Source of the DNA: Bradysia coprophila
Lineage: Eukaryota > Arthropoda > Insecta > Diptera > Sciaridae
Direction: 5' to 3'
Assembly: GCF_014529535.1 (NCBI RefSeq)
Contig: NW_023503302.1
Location: forward strand, 2,908,706 to 2,972,705
DNA length: 64,000 nt
The position numbers were made by a program, and so were the translations under genes. Below, piece by piece: positions 48,658 to 59,310 of this stretch (positions are counted from its first letter, which is position 1; each line of letters opens with the position of its first letter). The notes under the pieces are model-generated. The model worked only from the letters and a program-made list of their open reading frames with translations, did not search any database and had not been told where the DNA came from.

Positions 48658-49755
48658 TTATTGACATTGACTTCTTTGAAGAATTTCGGCCGGACACGCA
48701 ACTTGAGTAAAACTGAAGAATGGATTGTCTGCACCGTTAAACCATTGCCATCTCCATCTACATCTGTATTATTCAGGCGATAAAAAACTCATTCAGCTGT
48801 GAATTAATGTAAAAAATCGACAAAAACAATTTACCCATCTTGTAGCACTGCTGGAAGTTGAGAGCATTGGGCTTCAGAACTTACACCACCATATCGTGCT
48901 ATAAATTTTTTAGAAATAATGGTGAAACGTGTAGTGCAATGGTAAATAGAGCATGCTTGAACTTATACCTCCCCATCCATCAGGTCCAGTGTTCCATTGA
49001 GCCATGCATCCTTGATTGAAATATCCAACGCCACCTCCGGGGATTTGAATATCGAAATGATCGTAGCCAAGATCGTGACCGGTGTTTGTTACTTGAACAA
49101 TCATTCTTTTGCCGACAACTGGGCCACTTGTGAAAGTCAATTCGTAGCAGCTGCAACACCAGTCGTATTGTGTCTGTCCAGCAATAACAGCAGCAGCGAA
49201 ACCGTAAGCCAAATTATCATTTACAGCCCAAGGAGCGTTATTGTTGCAGGCGAATGCACCTAATCAAATTCGATTAAATTATTCTGCACGTCGCCGAATT
49301 GTTCATTTTCTCTATTTCTTACTTCCGCCGATGCAAGCGCTTTGTACGTTCAAGGGAAGTACAGTAACTCCATTTGCAGCACATGTTGCTACTGGTCTGC
49401 TGATATGACTTCCTACATTAGCCGACCATGAACAAGATGGCTAAAAGGAACATACACGCAACTTAAATTTCAAGACAAATCAAGAAAAATTAACGAAAAA
49501 AATATTTCAAAACTATCGCGAAAACCCAGTTAGGCTATCCGTCGGATACTACTAATTTACGAGAAAAAACAAAAATTAAATTACTTTGCAACAATCCCAG
49601 TATCGAGTAGATTGTCCGGTACGTTGGGCACTAACAGCCGCAACCAAAACTAATGCCACCAAAAGAATCTGGAGGAACGATTTTTATTTTATTTTTTAAA
49701 CTTTAATGTGACTATTACAAATGAATAAACAGAATTTTCACTTTACCTTCATCAT
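48658..49755 (-). CDS. Secreted GH45 endoglucanase (6 exons, 223 aa)
   Basis: Glycoside hydrolase family 45 beta-1,4-endoglucanase, expected to be secreted into the gut and to cut plant or fungal beta-glucan. Exons in transcript order: 49755-49747, 49668-49585, 49440-49323, 49259-48969, 48898-48835, 48763-48658; all GT-AG and in frame. The signal peptide is [17 protein letters not shown], with an intron after its third codon. The family signatures TRYWDCCK (nucleophile-side Asp28) and [12 protein letters not shown] (Asp140) are intact, as are the paired Cys residues (CCSCYEL, CNGG-like CIGGS) and DGWGARYGG. The C-terminal [10 protein letters not shown] and the Cys-Pro pair match the family. 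Five introns and a TATA promoter show a fully eukaryotic gene and not a recent bacterial insertion. No carbohydrate-binding module or linker. Confidence 0.95.
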
Positions 49756-49817
49756 TGCTAATACGAATTCAATGATATGTGAAATCGGAATACCTAACAC
49801 GCCATGGGAGACTGCTA

Positions 49818-49827
49818 CTTTATATAA
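49818..49827 (-). promoter_or_regulatory. TATA box of the GH45 gene
   Basis: TTATATAAAG on the minus strand, about 63 bp upstream of the start codon. This would place transcription start about 30 bp upstream of the ATG. TATA promoters are common in highly expressed digestive-enzyme genes of insects. Confidence 0.7.
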
Positions 49828-50090
49828 CCGATAGACAGATTTTCAATCAGCTTCTCTTAATCAATCTGAATCCAGATAAGTATACGGAGTGTTTTGGTGC
49901 GCAGTTGAAGATAAGCGCTATTTTGGATTTCATAAGTCTCAAAATTTTCCCGCGTAGCTCGAATTGAAAGAGAAAATTAGATTACACTATCAGTAACATT
50001 GATTCCAGAGGCTGATGCACCATTCGATGATTTTAAAGTATTTTTAATTATAAACTAGAGCGCCGTATTATTTTACACACTCGGACACTC

Positions 50091-50339
50091 CGTCGAAAAC
50101 CGTTTTTCATGTTTCAAGTACTTCTTTCGACACTCTTAGCTTGTAAAATCCATTACATAACTCGGTATAAAAAGATGAAAAGTAGAGTTTTTGTGTGAAT
50201 TTTGTTGATCCGAGGCGAAGCCGAGGTCAATAAACACGAAAACGAGACTTTTCATTTTTATCCCGAGCTATGTAATGGATTTTACATGATAAGGGCATCG
50301 AAAACAGTGCTTGAAACATGGAAAGTACGGTTTTCGACG
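50091..50339. repeat. Large foldback F5 (arms about 115 bp) with GAA-capped centre
   Basis: Starts CGTCGAAAAC and ends GTTTTCGACG. The arms pair through CATGTTTCAAG, TAAAATCCATTACATA and GATGAAAAGT landmarks with scattered mismatches. The exact centre is CGAGGCGAAGCCGAGG (about 50211-50226). The same family as F6 (58194-58345) and the decayed F7 (51455-51590). Confidence 0.85.
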
Positions 50340-50882
50340 CATGTAGCGTACCATGTAAAGAATATTATAAGTTTGCTGCGGAGAATGTGTTTGGAATTGG
50401 TAAATTTTGTAATATAAAAATGAAATAGTAAAATCTACATCCTGCTACATTCTTCAACATAATCTATTTTAATCATTGCTACTATTAGATTGCACAATAT
50501 TGATACCCCATGTGCAATTGTCTTATCTAATCTTATGCTCATTAATTTCCATCTACTATTTCAATATTCGTTAATCTCTGACCTATGCTAACCTATCGAT
50601 TCTAGTCAATAGAGTAATCCGCATGAATTAATTGATCGAAATTTGGAAGTGTTTGTTTTTACAGCACTTTATCTACCACGTAAACATTGACTCAATGATT
50701 TATGGATAGAAGAAGTTATTGACGCTTTTAGCATCTACAAGGGGGAAGTTTTATCCCAAGTCGAAGACAATACAACATAATCTCCCGAGTAGACAAGTAA
50801 AATGCCTCGCATAAAACGTAACATTTTTACGCGTTATTATGAACGAAAAGAAACGGTGTCACCCGTTGATAGTAAAGCGAAA

Positions 50883-51370
50883 TAGTTATTTTCGCAATTC
50901 CGGTCCATAATCATCACCTTTCCATGCATCCATTTAATGTTGTTTTGAAGGTATTTATTTCACTTTATTCCCGGACACAGTGCACTATGAACTTTTTTTT
51001 CGCACGCAGTCCAATATGAACTCTTTTTCGCACGCTAAAGAACCTATTACCTTCAACGAAGACTAAATTTTTATAAATAAAAATCTTCCATTAACACCAA
51101 AAGGTTTTTGAACACAAAGCAGCGTTTATAGCAATTGGGCTGTAGAGTCACACAATTATACCGAACGTTTTGTTGAATCGTATATACTAAGAATTGACTA
51201 CTCGATTTCATTCAACGCGTCTCTTTACATCGCATTGCAATGTGTATTATAATGCCGCCTTCTGGATCGTTCAAATGAATTTCGGATTCGCCTCAGGTCG
51301 ACAATCGACATCTAGCTCGAAAAAATACCTTCATACCTACCTTGGTAGATAAATAACTATTATGCCACTC
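50883..51370 (-). repeat. Dispersed element E, copy 2 (lacks the R insertion)
   Basis: Reverse-oriented relative of 30172-31610. Reading on the minus strand it has the same blocks in the same order, and AGATTTTTATTTATA stays contiguous at about 51075-51090, where copy 1 is interrupted by R. It is thus an empty-site relative for R. It also lacks the second half of the F1 palindrome. Confidence 0.75.
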
Positions 51371-51454
51371 AGCATCATAATATGCAAAAGTTGCAAACTT
51401 TAGATGCCTCTGTGGCATAAAACGTTGTATGCAACTTGATGCAATAGTTATTTA

Positions 51455-51590
51455 CGTAATAAAGAATAAAAAGTTTAAAAGTTGAGCTTTCGTCTAAATT
51501 TGGTTGATTCGAGGCTAAGCCGAGCTCAATAAACACATGAAAACAAGACTTTTCATTTTTATCCCGAAATATGTTATGGATTTTGTGTGC
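51455..51590. repeat. Decayed foldback F7
   Basis: The centre CGAGGCTAAGCCGAG and the right half (TCAATAAACACATGAAAACA, TTTTCATTTTTATCCCG) match F5 and F6. The left half is degenerate. An older member of that family. Confidence 0.6.
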
Positions 51591-51835
51591 AATTTTCTTG
51601 TTTTCCCTAGGTGTGTAATAAGGAAATAAATACGAAATAAAAGCATGTAATATTGTGTTTGTATGTGGTTGATCGAGTCGAAGGTGAATTGACACAATAC
51701 TGCAATTACGTGCTAGACGCACACTACGTTGCATTGAGTAAATTTTGTAGTGAATCGTAGGGCTGCTTCCAAAGGTTAAAAGGCACTGCTTGTGTTGGAA
51801 TTGAAGCATTGAAAAAAACTTTTTTATCTGAAATT

Positions 51836-51841
51836 TTTATT
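51836..51841 (-). promoter_or_regulatory. Poly-A signal of the Tyr-rich secreted protein gene
   Basis: AATAAA on the minus strand about 20 bp after the stop codon at 51862. Confidence 0.65.
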
Positions 51842-51861
51842 GAAAACAATAACTTCGATGG

Positions 51862-52913
51862 CTAAAAATACGAGTAATCAAAGCCATCATAATAATTCTG
51901 ATAATATTTTTGATAATAATTTGAATACGGATCCTTCTCATATTGATATTGATTATAGTACGACGGAGAATACGATGGGTACCGTGTGTATGGATACTTG
52001 TTGTAAGAAGTATATTGTGTGGTCGCCGGACCACTGTAGGAAATGCCAGTTGTCGATGGACGATGACTCGAATACAATTGACTCTGTTTGATTGAATCTT
52101 CGTATTGTTGATACTGCTCCTTTAGCTTCTTTTTAGCTTCAATTTCTTTCCATCTTTCCTGTCGTTCCCGTTGCTGTTGTCGGTAAACGAACAGTGGCCG
52201 AAATGGTATGAAACCTCCACCTCCTTGTCGCTTTACTCTGTTTAGTGAATTAGTTGTCATATCAAATGGTAAACTGATGGTTTGATCTATTACATTGTCG
52301 CCGGATGCTCTGTTAACGGTAAGTAGTCCATAAAAACAGCAACTCAAGGTAAGTACATCAAAGACGGTAGTCTGGCAAAAATATTAAATTAAAGATCAAA
52401 TTAAATGAGCCACAATTTTGAGAAGCCTATTTTGGACAAGAGTTCCTGACCTGGAACTAAATATACAAATGTGATTCAGATAAAACTCCAAAGTCTGATT
52501 AAAAAAGCAAATAAATTCTCTAGTAATACTACGACGGTAAATAAATCTACAAATTTATTTACTACCTTAATATCAAATAACAACGAATCGCATCTTATTC
52601 GGTTTAATTATGAAAATTAGCATGCATTTAACACCAAAATAAGGTGAAACTGACGGTTCAAAGTTGTTCACAATTCAAACGTTGAACTATTATGTTTCAT
52701 GGTTCTGCCGAACGATCATATTTATGTTTAACATAAATACCGAGATTAAGATTTTCTCATCATTGACTCTGAATTCCATTTAAATTTTGGAATACATTAC
52801 TAAAACATGCTGAGTTTTCGAGAATTTTTTAATTAAATTGGTAGAATTTAAGTCCTATGCCAGAAGAATAAAGCTTGATAATGTACCTTATTTCAAAGAA
52901 CACTCACCTTCAT
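51862..52913 (-). CDS. Secreted Tyr-rich protein of unknown function (2 exons, 171 aa)
   Basis: Exon 1 encodes only Met-Lys (52913-52908, donor GTGAGT); exon 2 runs from 52371 to the stop at 51862 (acceptor TTTTGCCAG). The N-terminus, MKTTVFDVLTLSCCFYGLL..., is hydrophobic and probably a signal peptide. Residue stretch RVKRQ looks like a furin-type site. Then comes a basic/acidic helical stretch rich in Q, R, E and K (RQQQRERQERWKEIEAKKKL), and a C-terminal third dominated by Tyr with Ser, Pro and Asn (NYYQKYYQNYYDGFDYSYF). Such composition is found in cuticle, eggshell or silk-associated proteins, but no family is recognised, so the function is open. The short first coding exon mirrors the GH45 gene. 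Confidence 0.75.
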
Positions 52914-53530
52914 TCCGAAGAATTGTAATCCAAGCAATATCCCTAATATCTATTGATGCTTTACAAAAATTCAACAGTGAACTGCTTCACTTTCAACACA
53001 AGACTGGGAACTTTAGTCTCAATATTTCGACGGAAATATTGTAGAATTTAATAGATGGAAATTAGCACCAACAAATCACGATCACTGTGTAGTTTAATGA
53101 TAAACTACAATATTTTTGTATATTATCCGAACTTGAACTTGTGAATTGAGTCATTCATTTGATACTTATTCCAATGTTTATTTGCTTGTGAGAGGAAAAG
53201 TGATCATCTGCTGATAATTGAAAAAAAATCAGCAAAACATTTGCTCATCAAGTGCACTAGAGTTAGAGCGGATTTTTCCACACCTGACAGCAAGCCATTT
53301 GTATCCACTAAATCAGGAATTGTTAACAATATGTTTGGGGGTGGTAGAAACTAGTCCAAAAATCTACCTTTCAGATTTCAAGTCAATTCAATTGATGTTC
53401 AGATAATTTGAGGTCAGACACAGGTCAGATATTATTTTTCCTTTACTAGAGAGGGTAAGTAGACTTTCCGTCACCAGGGAAAGTCTTTCCCTCCTTCGTA
53501 AAGGAAAACGTCATACTACACTCGGGAAAT
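52914..53530. other. Upstream region of the Tyr-rich gene, no other gene seen
   Basis: Should contain the promoter of the 51862-52913 gene, but no TATA box at a convincing distance was seen. A short inverted repeat (AGACTTTCC/GGAAAGTCT) lies at about 53461-53487. Confidence 0.4.
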
Positions 53531-53619
53531 AATTTGATATTTCGTATTACGATGAGTAAAAGTACCTCGGGTTAAAGCCCTCGGACACTTTTACTCATAC
53601 GGATACTAAATATCAAATT
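53531..53619. repeat. Foldback F9, 33-bp arms
   Basis: The arms 53531-53563 and 53587-53619 (AATTTGATATTTCGTATTAC start) pair with about four mismatches. The 23-bp centre holds GGGTTAAAGCCC, a small hairpin with an AA-type loop. Confidence 0.75.
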
Positions 53620-53958
53620 CTTTCCTTTGTATAGTAATATACTATTTATATCACTATAGCGCTTAAATCGCAGTTCTTGAAATACATAATTTTGAATAAA
53701 TTCGATAAAAACTTTGCCCACAACAAAATTGTATGCGTTACCCAGAACCAACATAACGCTCGTCTGATTTAAGTCATGTATGTACTTTTTACAACAAATG
53801 AGCCCTTCCTTGGAGCTATTTTTAAAGTATTTTATAAGTGTTCTCTCTGGGTCTTCGTGAGGGTATAATGAACAGATCCACGTGCTGATTAAGTGTTCAC
53901 TTAATCTTATCTGCAGGAACAGAGAAAAAGTGTTGTTGCGAATCGAATCTACAGGCAT
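53620..53958 (-). other. Unassigned exon-like open frame
   Basis: An open minus-strand frame of about 110 codons upstream of the F9 palindrome. Just after its first codons is a strong acceptor, CTCTGTTCCTGCAG (53912 region), followed by IRLSEHLISTWICSLYPHED and later a hydrophobic stretch VMLVLGNAYNFVVGKVFIEF. It reads like a protein segment, possibly a membrane or receptor fragment, but no family is recognised and no partner exon was found. Confidence 0.25.
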
Positions 53959-54825
53959 CTACTAAGTTATGTACGTATGAATGATTACAATTACAATAGG
54001 CATTGGAAATCCCGTCAGCTCTTCAAGGGGGAGTAGGTTTTGGACTCTATTGCAAAAGAAATCTTTTGTTGGATGGTATTAGAAATAGCTTACGGAATTG
54101 TTAAAAAAGATATTCTTTGATATTGTGAATTCTAATAGATTTCAAAAACTGCAGTATTTAAGGTTCCCTTATACTGCGCGATTTGCGTGGGGTAATTTGA
54201 CACATGGTGCTAAAACAACGAACTTTTCAACTACGTAAAACGTAAACTCACACATGCTCCAGTACCCCAAATTTGACATCTAAGTGCCGTAACAGAACTT
54301 TACAGACTTTACCTTCTTTTGAAATCAATTTTCTATTTTTCTTCATTGTTCCTTCTTTACCTTGAAATTGAACTACTTTTCCGTTGTAGTTTAGTAACCG
54401 TTAAAAGCGAAAGAAACCAAACATGTTTCATTAACACAACGAACTCCAAGAACAGGCACAACGCATAAGAACAGATTTTTTTAACAGTCAAAAAGCCTCT
54501 TATTATATTTTGGTCCACGCAGTGGTATTTTATTAACAAAAAAAACTAAATTCATATGAAAAATTCTGACTACTGCGTCGAGTAGGCCCCTTATTTTAAA
54601 TCTGTTCGGATGTCAAAATTACTTCACTAGAAGTTTAATTCAAACATTACACTTCAGTTCTATGTTGTTGTCTCGTTTTCGCTTATGTGATAAAATAGAG
54701 TACACATTATAGTAGAATATATATTACATAACGAGGGATAAAAAGTTGAAACGTAGAGTTTTCGCATATATGAATGAGAGATATAAACGACATGTAGAAG
54801 AAAAACATAGGCTAAAATTTTATGT
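53959..54825. other. Intergenic, nothing recognised
   Basis: AT-rich DNA without supportable genes or repeat arms. Confidence 0.5.
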
Positions 54826-54963
54826 GTTGGTAGTACCGAATTTGAGCTAGTTAGCTGTCAAAATTGTATGAGACGATGGTGTAGCGATGCGCTGAAGCGC
54901 TGTAGGAGCTACGAAGTCTCATATATTTTGACAGCTAACTAGCTCAAATTCGGTACTACCAAC
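54826..54963. repeat. Foldback F8, 38-bp perfect arms, nested GAA-capped core
   Basis: The arms 54826-54863 and 54926-54963 are exact reverse complements (start GTTGGTAGTACCGAATTTGA). The 62-bp centre has its own pairings GAGAC/GTCTC and GTAGC/GCTAC and, innermost, GCGCTGAAGCGC. Three nested stems in one element. Perfect arms suggest recent origin or homogenisation. Confidence 0.9.
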
Positions 54964-56354
54964 ATAGGTTTTTTTGTTCCACGAATATTCAACTTTGTTG
55001 TATATATCACTCTTTCATATATAGTTGTCGTGTGAATTTTCAATAAACACACGAAAACGAGACACATTTTCTGTTTGGTGGTTTACTGGTTTTCTGTGAA
55101 TTTTGTATCTTTTTTATATGGAGAATTCAAAAACTCAGGTAAAACACATACCAAAAATAAGAGTGTTTCTTGAAATTGCTATCTCTTTCTTATTTTGTAA
55201 TGTCAACAGAACACGGTGGCGTTCATACAACATTTTTTGAATTTCGATTTTTTACCGTTTCACTGTGTATATCTGAGCTGATCCTTCAAAAAAAAAAAAA
55301 AAATATTGAGGGCCACTGTGAGAAACAATGGCTTTGAAAGACAATAAATAAAAGGAAAATAACAGAAAATCAAATCATATACAGCACAATGTCACTTTGT
55401 AAATCAGTTCTTATCAATCAGACAGCTAAGAATATTTTTTTCAAGATCGAAAACCCATACACCCAGTTTTATCTAAGTACTAATAACCAGACCAGATTCA
55501 TTGTTTTCCGTCCGGACTGTAAGACGTGAGATCTATAATCGGATAAATTTAACAGTGGATGGCAGTGATGTAAATACAGCCATTATGTAAATAAAGCAAA
55601 TCAAAAAATTCTTACTACTTGAATAAAAGTTACATTTATATTATCGAGGTGGCTGAAATTAGTCGATTGTTGGAAGAAATAATCGGAGAACCCTACCGTG
55701 CAGCCAACGGATTCAATCTGGTTCCATTTTTATTTGTTTATATAACAAATACAATCTAAAACATATCATTGTGCACGGTGAGCTTGAAAAATGTCTAAAT
55801 AAAAAAGTCGTTGCATACGAATTTTTTTTATGGATAATTATTTAGGACCATGCGACGAAATTACATCAATAATTAACAAAAAAAAGTTAACGGTACTTTT
55901 TTGAGAAAAGTCAATTTGAAAATATTGTCAACCCTACTGAAAGTTTTTGACTTGTGAAAGTCCATATATTTTGATGCCACATTCACCACTTGATAGCCTC
56001 ACGTCTTACCTTTACAACGACACCTCATTTGCTATTATCTGAACTGCATAGACTATGCTATTAGAGCTGAGCCACCAATAATTGCTTCTACTAAAAATGT
56101 TATTAAATTGATCAAGAAAGTAACTTTTTTTACTCTATTTTCTTCGGATTTGCGTTTGTTTTTGTACAATACGTTAAATTTGTTTGATTATATCCATTAC
56201 TATTGCTTGCCAGTTTGCGATTGAGCAAATTCTCAGTGGAAATTCTCAAATGACTAAAACATTACAAAACATTTTCAAGCAAAGGAAACCCTTCTACTTT
56301 ACGTTGAACTTGACTCATTTTAAAGTATCGCACATGAAAATTAAATAGGAAAAA
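54964..56354. other. Intergenic, nothing recognised
   Basis: AT-rich with a poly-A run at about 55288-55303. No coding region supported. Confidence 0.5.
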
Positions 56355-56650
56355 TTAAAGAGCAGAAATCTTCTGAATACTAAAGGAAAGCAAAAATGTA
56401 AGGAAACTCAGAAGGAGAGTTGTTAGCGTACATGAAGCTGCCTCGTTTGCGTTTCGTTTAGTGTTAGTGGTAGACCGTAGTATTTTCCTTTCGGCTAACC
56501 AGATGCGTTCCATTTGTGATGACGAAGTAGTCGATGGGTTTGCCCAAATCGGTGAAGCATAGCATAAAATCGGTCGTATAATTGATTTGTAGAAATTGGT
56601 TTTCACATTGGTCACGATGTTGGATTTCAATCGGGTTCCATTTCATATAA
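56355..56650 (-). pseudogene. Non-LTR retrotransposon C-terminal fragment
   Basis: The frame contains NFYKSIIRPILCYASPIWAN followed by MERIWLAERKILR, the well-known end-of-RT segment of Jockey-type elements. The FADD box and everything before it are missing. A second minus-strand frame at about 56876-57073 (FEYEPYLYDPDGPDIHYPY) is of unknown origin and frameshifted. A relic distinct from the 21-kb copy. Confidence 0.7.
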
Positions 56651-57493
56651 AGAGGTGTCCTATATTGATCGAATCAGTTATCGCCGAATGGTAAGTTCCA
56701 TTTCTTTTGAATGTTCGTTCAATACATAGCATCTACAATTTTAGATTCCAGCCTCCAGCGGACTGAGAAAATCACTGCAATTAATTGTAGGGTCATGTTT
56801 GGCCTGCCACCGATATGCCCTTTGCCAATTGTTGTTCAATCTCCCAGTTCTGGATCAAAGGACAGTGAGCTGTACTCAGCTGAAGTGAACATATGGATAA
56901 TGAATGTCCGGGCCGTCGGGATCGTAAAGATATGGTTCGTATTCGAACACATATCTGTTGAATTTACATCGATTAAAGTACACACTAACAAGCACCGCTT
57001 TTAGGTTTAATCCGAGTTTGCTGGCAAAAAAATATTCGCTAACAACATTCCTGGACTCTTGCTGGACTTTCATTCCATGGCATTATACTTCGGTGAGAAG
57101 TTTATCGAAACCAATCAATTTAGCCTCAATTGTCTCGTCTGTGAAGGGAGTAGATTAAAATATTTACAATCCATACTCCCGAGATGCGTCTTTAGAACGA
57201 AATAAAATTACAGTTTGCGTCTCGCAATACCTTACAAGAGAATGTAGCATCATTTTTAGCTTACTAGTTAAAACGTGATAGAGGACGACTATATTGAAGA
57301 AAGATTTTTGGCAGAATTTGTTCAGATATTTTATGTCACGTATATGTACTAAACGGAATTTATCTCCATCAACATCGACGCTAGATCATAAGAAACTTTT
57401 GAGAACTTGAATTAGTTCATCATAACCAAGCAACTGGGTCATGATTATCTGTGTTGTGATCAGTTGCATTGAATCCTTACTTCGTCCCAATTC
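56651..57493. other. Relic DNA with broken minus-strand frames
   Basis: The minus strand has protein-like segments in shifting frames between about 56720 and 57073, consistent with a decayed gene or mobile-element part. No family recognised. Confidence 0.3.
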
Positions 57494-57668
57494 AATACCC
57501 TCTCTAGTAACCTAACTACATTAATTAATGTGGTAAAAATGCAACATAGCCTTTGCATTTTACATGTAAAATTAGAAATTAGTCAACAAGTGTATGAGTC
57601 TACGAACAAAGGAATAAGGTGGTATTGTGACAGCGTCAAAACGAAGTTTGTTTGCTAGAGAGGGTATT
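57494..57668. repeat. MITE-like element with 15-bp inverted ends
   Basis: AATACCCTCTCTAG at 57494-57507 is inverted as CTAGAGAGGGTATT at 57655-57668. The intervening 147 bp have no coding content. The word CTAGAGAGGG also occurs near 53448. Confidence 0.55.
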
Positions 57669-57816
57669 GATTTCATGCTTAACTTGTTTAGCACAACCTG
57701 ATTTTTTTTAAATGGTATCGCTTCCGGACATGCCCACATCAGCCTCAGCAATACATTAATTAAAGCAGTGTAACAGTATTTTACTATACTAAAATACTTG
57801 CAGAGATATGTGGTGG

Positions 57817-57844
57817 CATCTCCACATTACATAATGTGGAGATG
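57817..57844. repeat. Short perfect hairpin
   Basis: CATCTCCACATTA and its reverse complement, separated by 2 bp. Could be the remnant of a palindromic element. Confidence 0.6.
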
Positions 57845-58193
57845 TTACAACATCAAACACCATCAGAAGTCTTTACAAATAAATTGTCGATAATTTTTTT
57901 TATTCATTTAAATAAAGCATACCAAAATGCTGACAAATCAAATTCTTTGATTCCACCCACACTGTCACAAGAATAGCCAAAAATTCGCAACAAAAGTATC
58001 AAGGCAGCTCACACGTAGAATATTTTTCGTTAAATATTTATACATAAGCGATTCAGCTTGTCACAGTTGGATTTTACCTATACTGTCCAACGAACAAATG
58101 CTTTGTGAGCTCTGGTTAGTGTTCAGTAATATAATGCAGAAACATGTTATATAAAAATAGATTTACAGATTAAATGCTGTTTGTAAATAGTAT

Positions 58194-58345
58194 TTTACAT
58201 GACTAGGGATAAAAAGATGAAAAGTAGAGTTTTCGTGTGATATTTTGTTGATACGAGGCGAAGCCGAGGTCAATAAACACACGAAAACGTGACTTTTCAT
58301 TTGTATCCCTAGTTATGTAACGGTTTTCGACGCATGTAAAGGATA
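58194..58345. repeat. Foldback F6 with GAA-capped centre
   Basis: Same family as F5. The left arm TTTACATGACTAGGGATAAA pairs with the right arm ending ATCCCTAGTTATGTAA; the centre CGAGGCGAAGCCGAGG is at 58254-58269. The right flank CGGTTTTCGACGCATGTA is shared with F5, but the matching outer left arm is missing here. Confidence 0.85.
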
Positions 58346-58708
58346 TATTCGATTATTTTCAGTGCGCTCACCATTTTTGTATTTTTTTTTGTAGGAACTT
58401 TCACTTGACTTTCTTCGTAAATAACTATTATTGGATGACTTCTTATTTAAACAAATGAACATACTTACTAAGGCAACTCTATCATCGTATTTCAGGACAG
58501 GTCACAGGAACATTAACTGAATAGACTTTGGCAATAGATCGAAATTAGTACACTGACAAAAAAAGTTTGAAAAGGGTAACTTTGTCTCCAGTTGTTGTTT
58601 TTCTATGAAGCGTTCAGCTATGGCAGTTATTGCCAGGTTACCTGGAGATAAAACGTTGATGTTTAGCTGAGCTAGACTAGCTCTTCTCGTTGGGTCGGTG
58701 CTACAAGA

Positions 58709-59310
58709 GTGAACTTCTTCAATCAGGTCAACTCCATGCTGTTTGGTAAGAATGAACTTGAAGTTGACCTGTTTAGAGATTCAATACTTTTTCCAATGCA
58801 CCAACGATGTATAAAACTGATGCAATCACTGATACCAATTACAAATCACACCATTAGTAGATTTTTATTGTCGAGCTTTCTAAGAAGCGATTCAACTACG
58901 TTTGATTCACTTCAAGCCAGAAGAATAATTTATTTTAACAATAAATGTGCTGCCCAATTAAATAAGGTTGCTTTACTACACAGCATATCGATCGATCAAA
59001 AGATATTATAATTACTAACAATATGTTGAATTTAGAGTTTTAGTTTGAAATTAATTATAAATGTGATTATGTATGATGTTGCACTTAAAATTTCTTCTGT
59101 CATTGACTTTAATTTAGATTTGTTTAGCCTAAAATGGTCGAAAAATTTTAAAACGCTCTCGCCAAATGTTCCGAACCATAACCCTTTTACTGTCCAGTCA
59201 CTGTAGTTGTATGTGTTTTTAATCGTAGCTCTTTCGAATTGACTTCGTCACACTAGAGTTACGCAGATGTTTTTTTTTGTATTTGTAATCGCATTTAAAC
59301 TGAAATAAAT
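58709..59310 (+). repeat. Possible LINE 3' fragment
   Basis: An open frame at 58709-59011 of unknown content is followed by a tail ending AAATAAATGAAATGAAATA at about 59303-59321, like a non-LTR 3' terminus with a short repeat tail. The protein shows no RT landmarks, so the class is uncertain. Confidence 0.3.
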
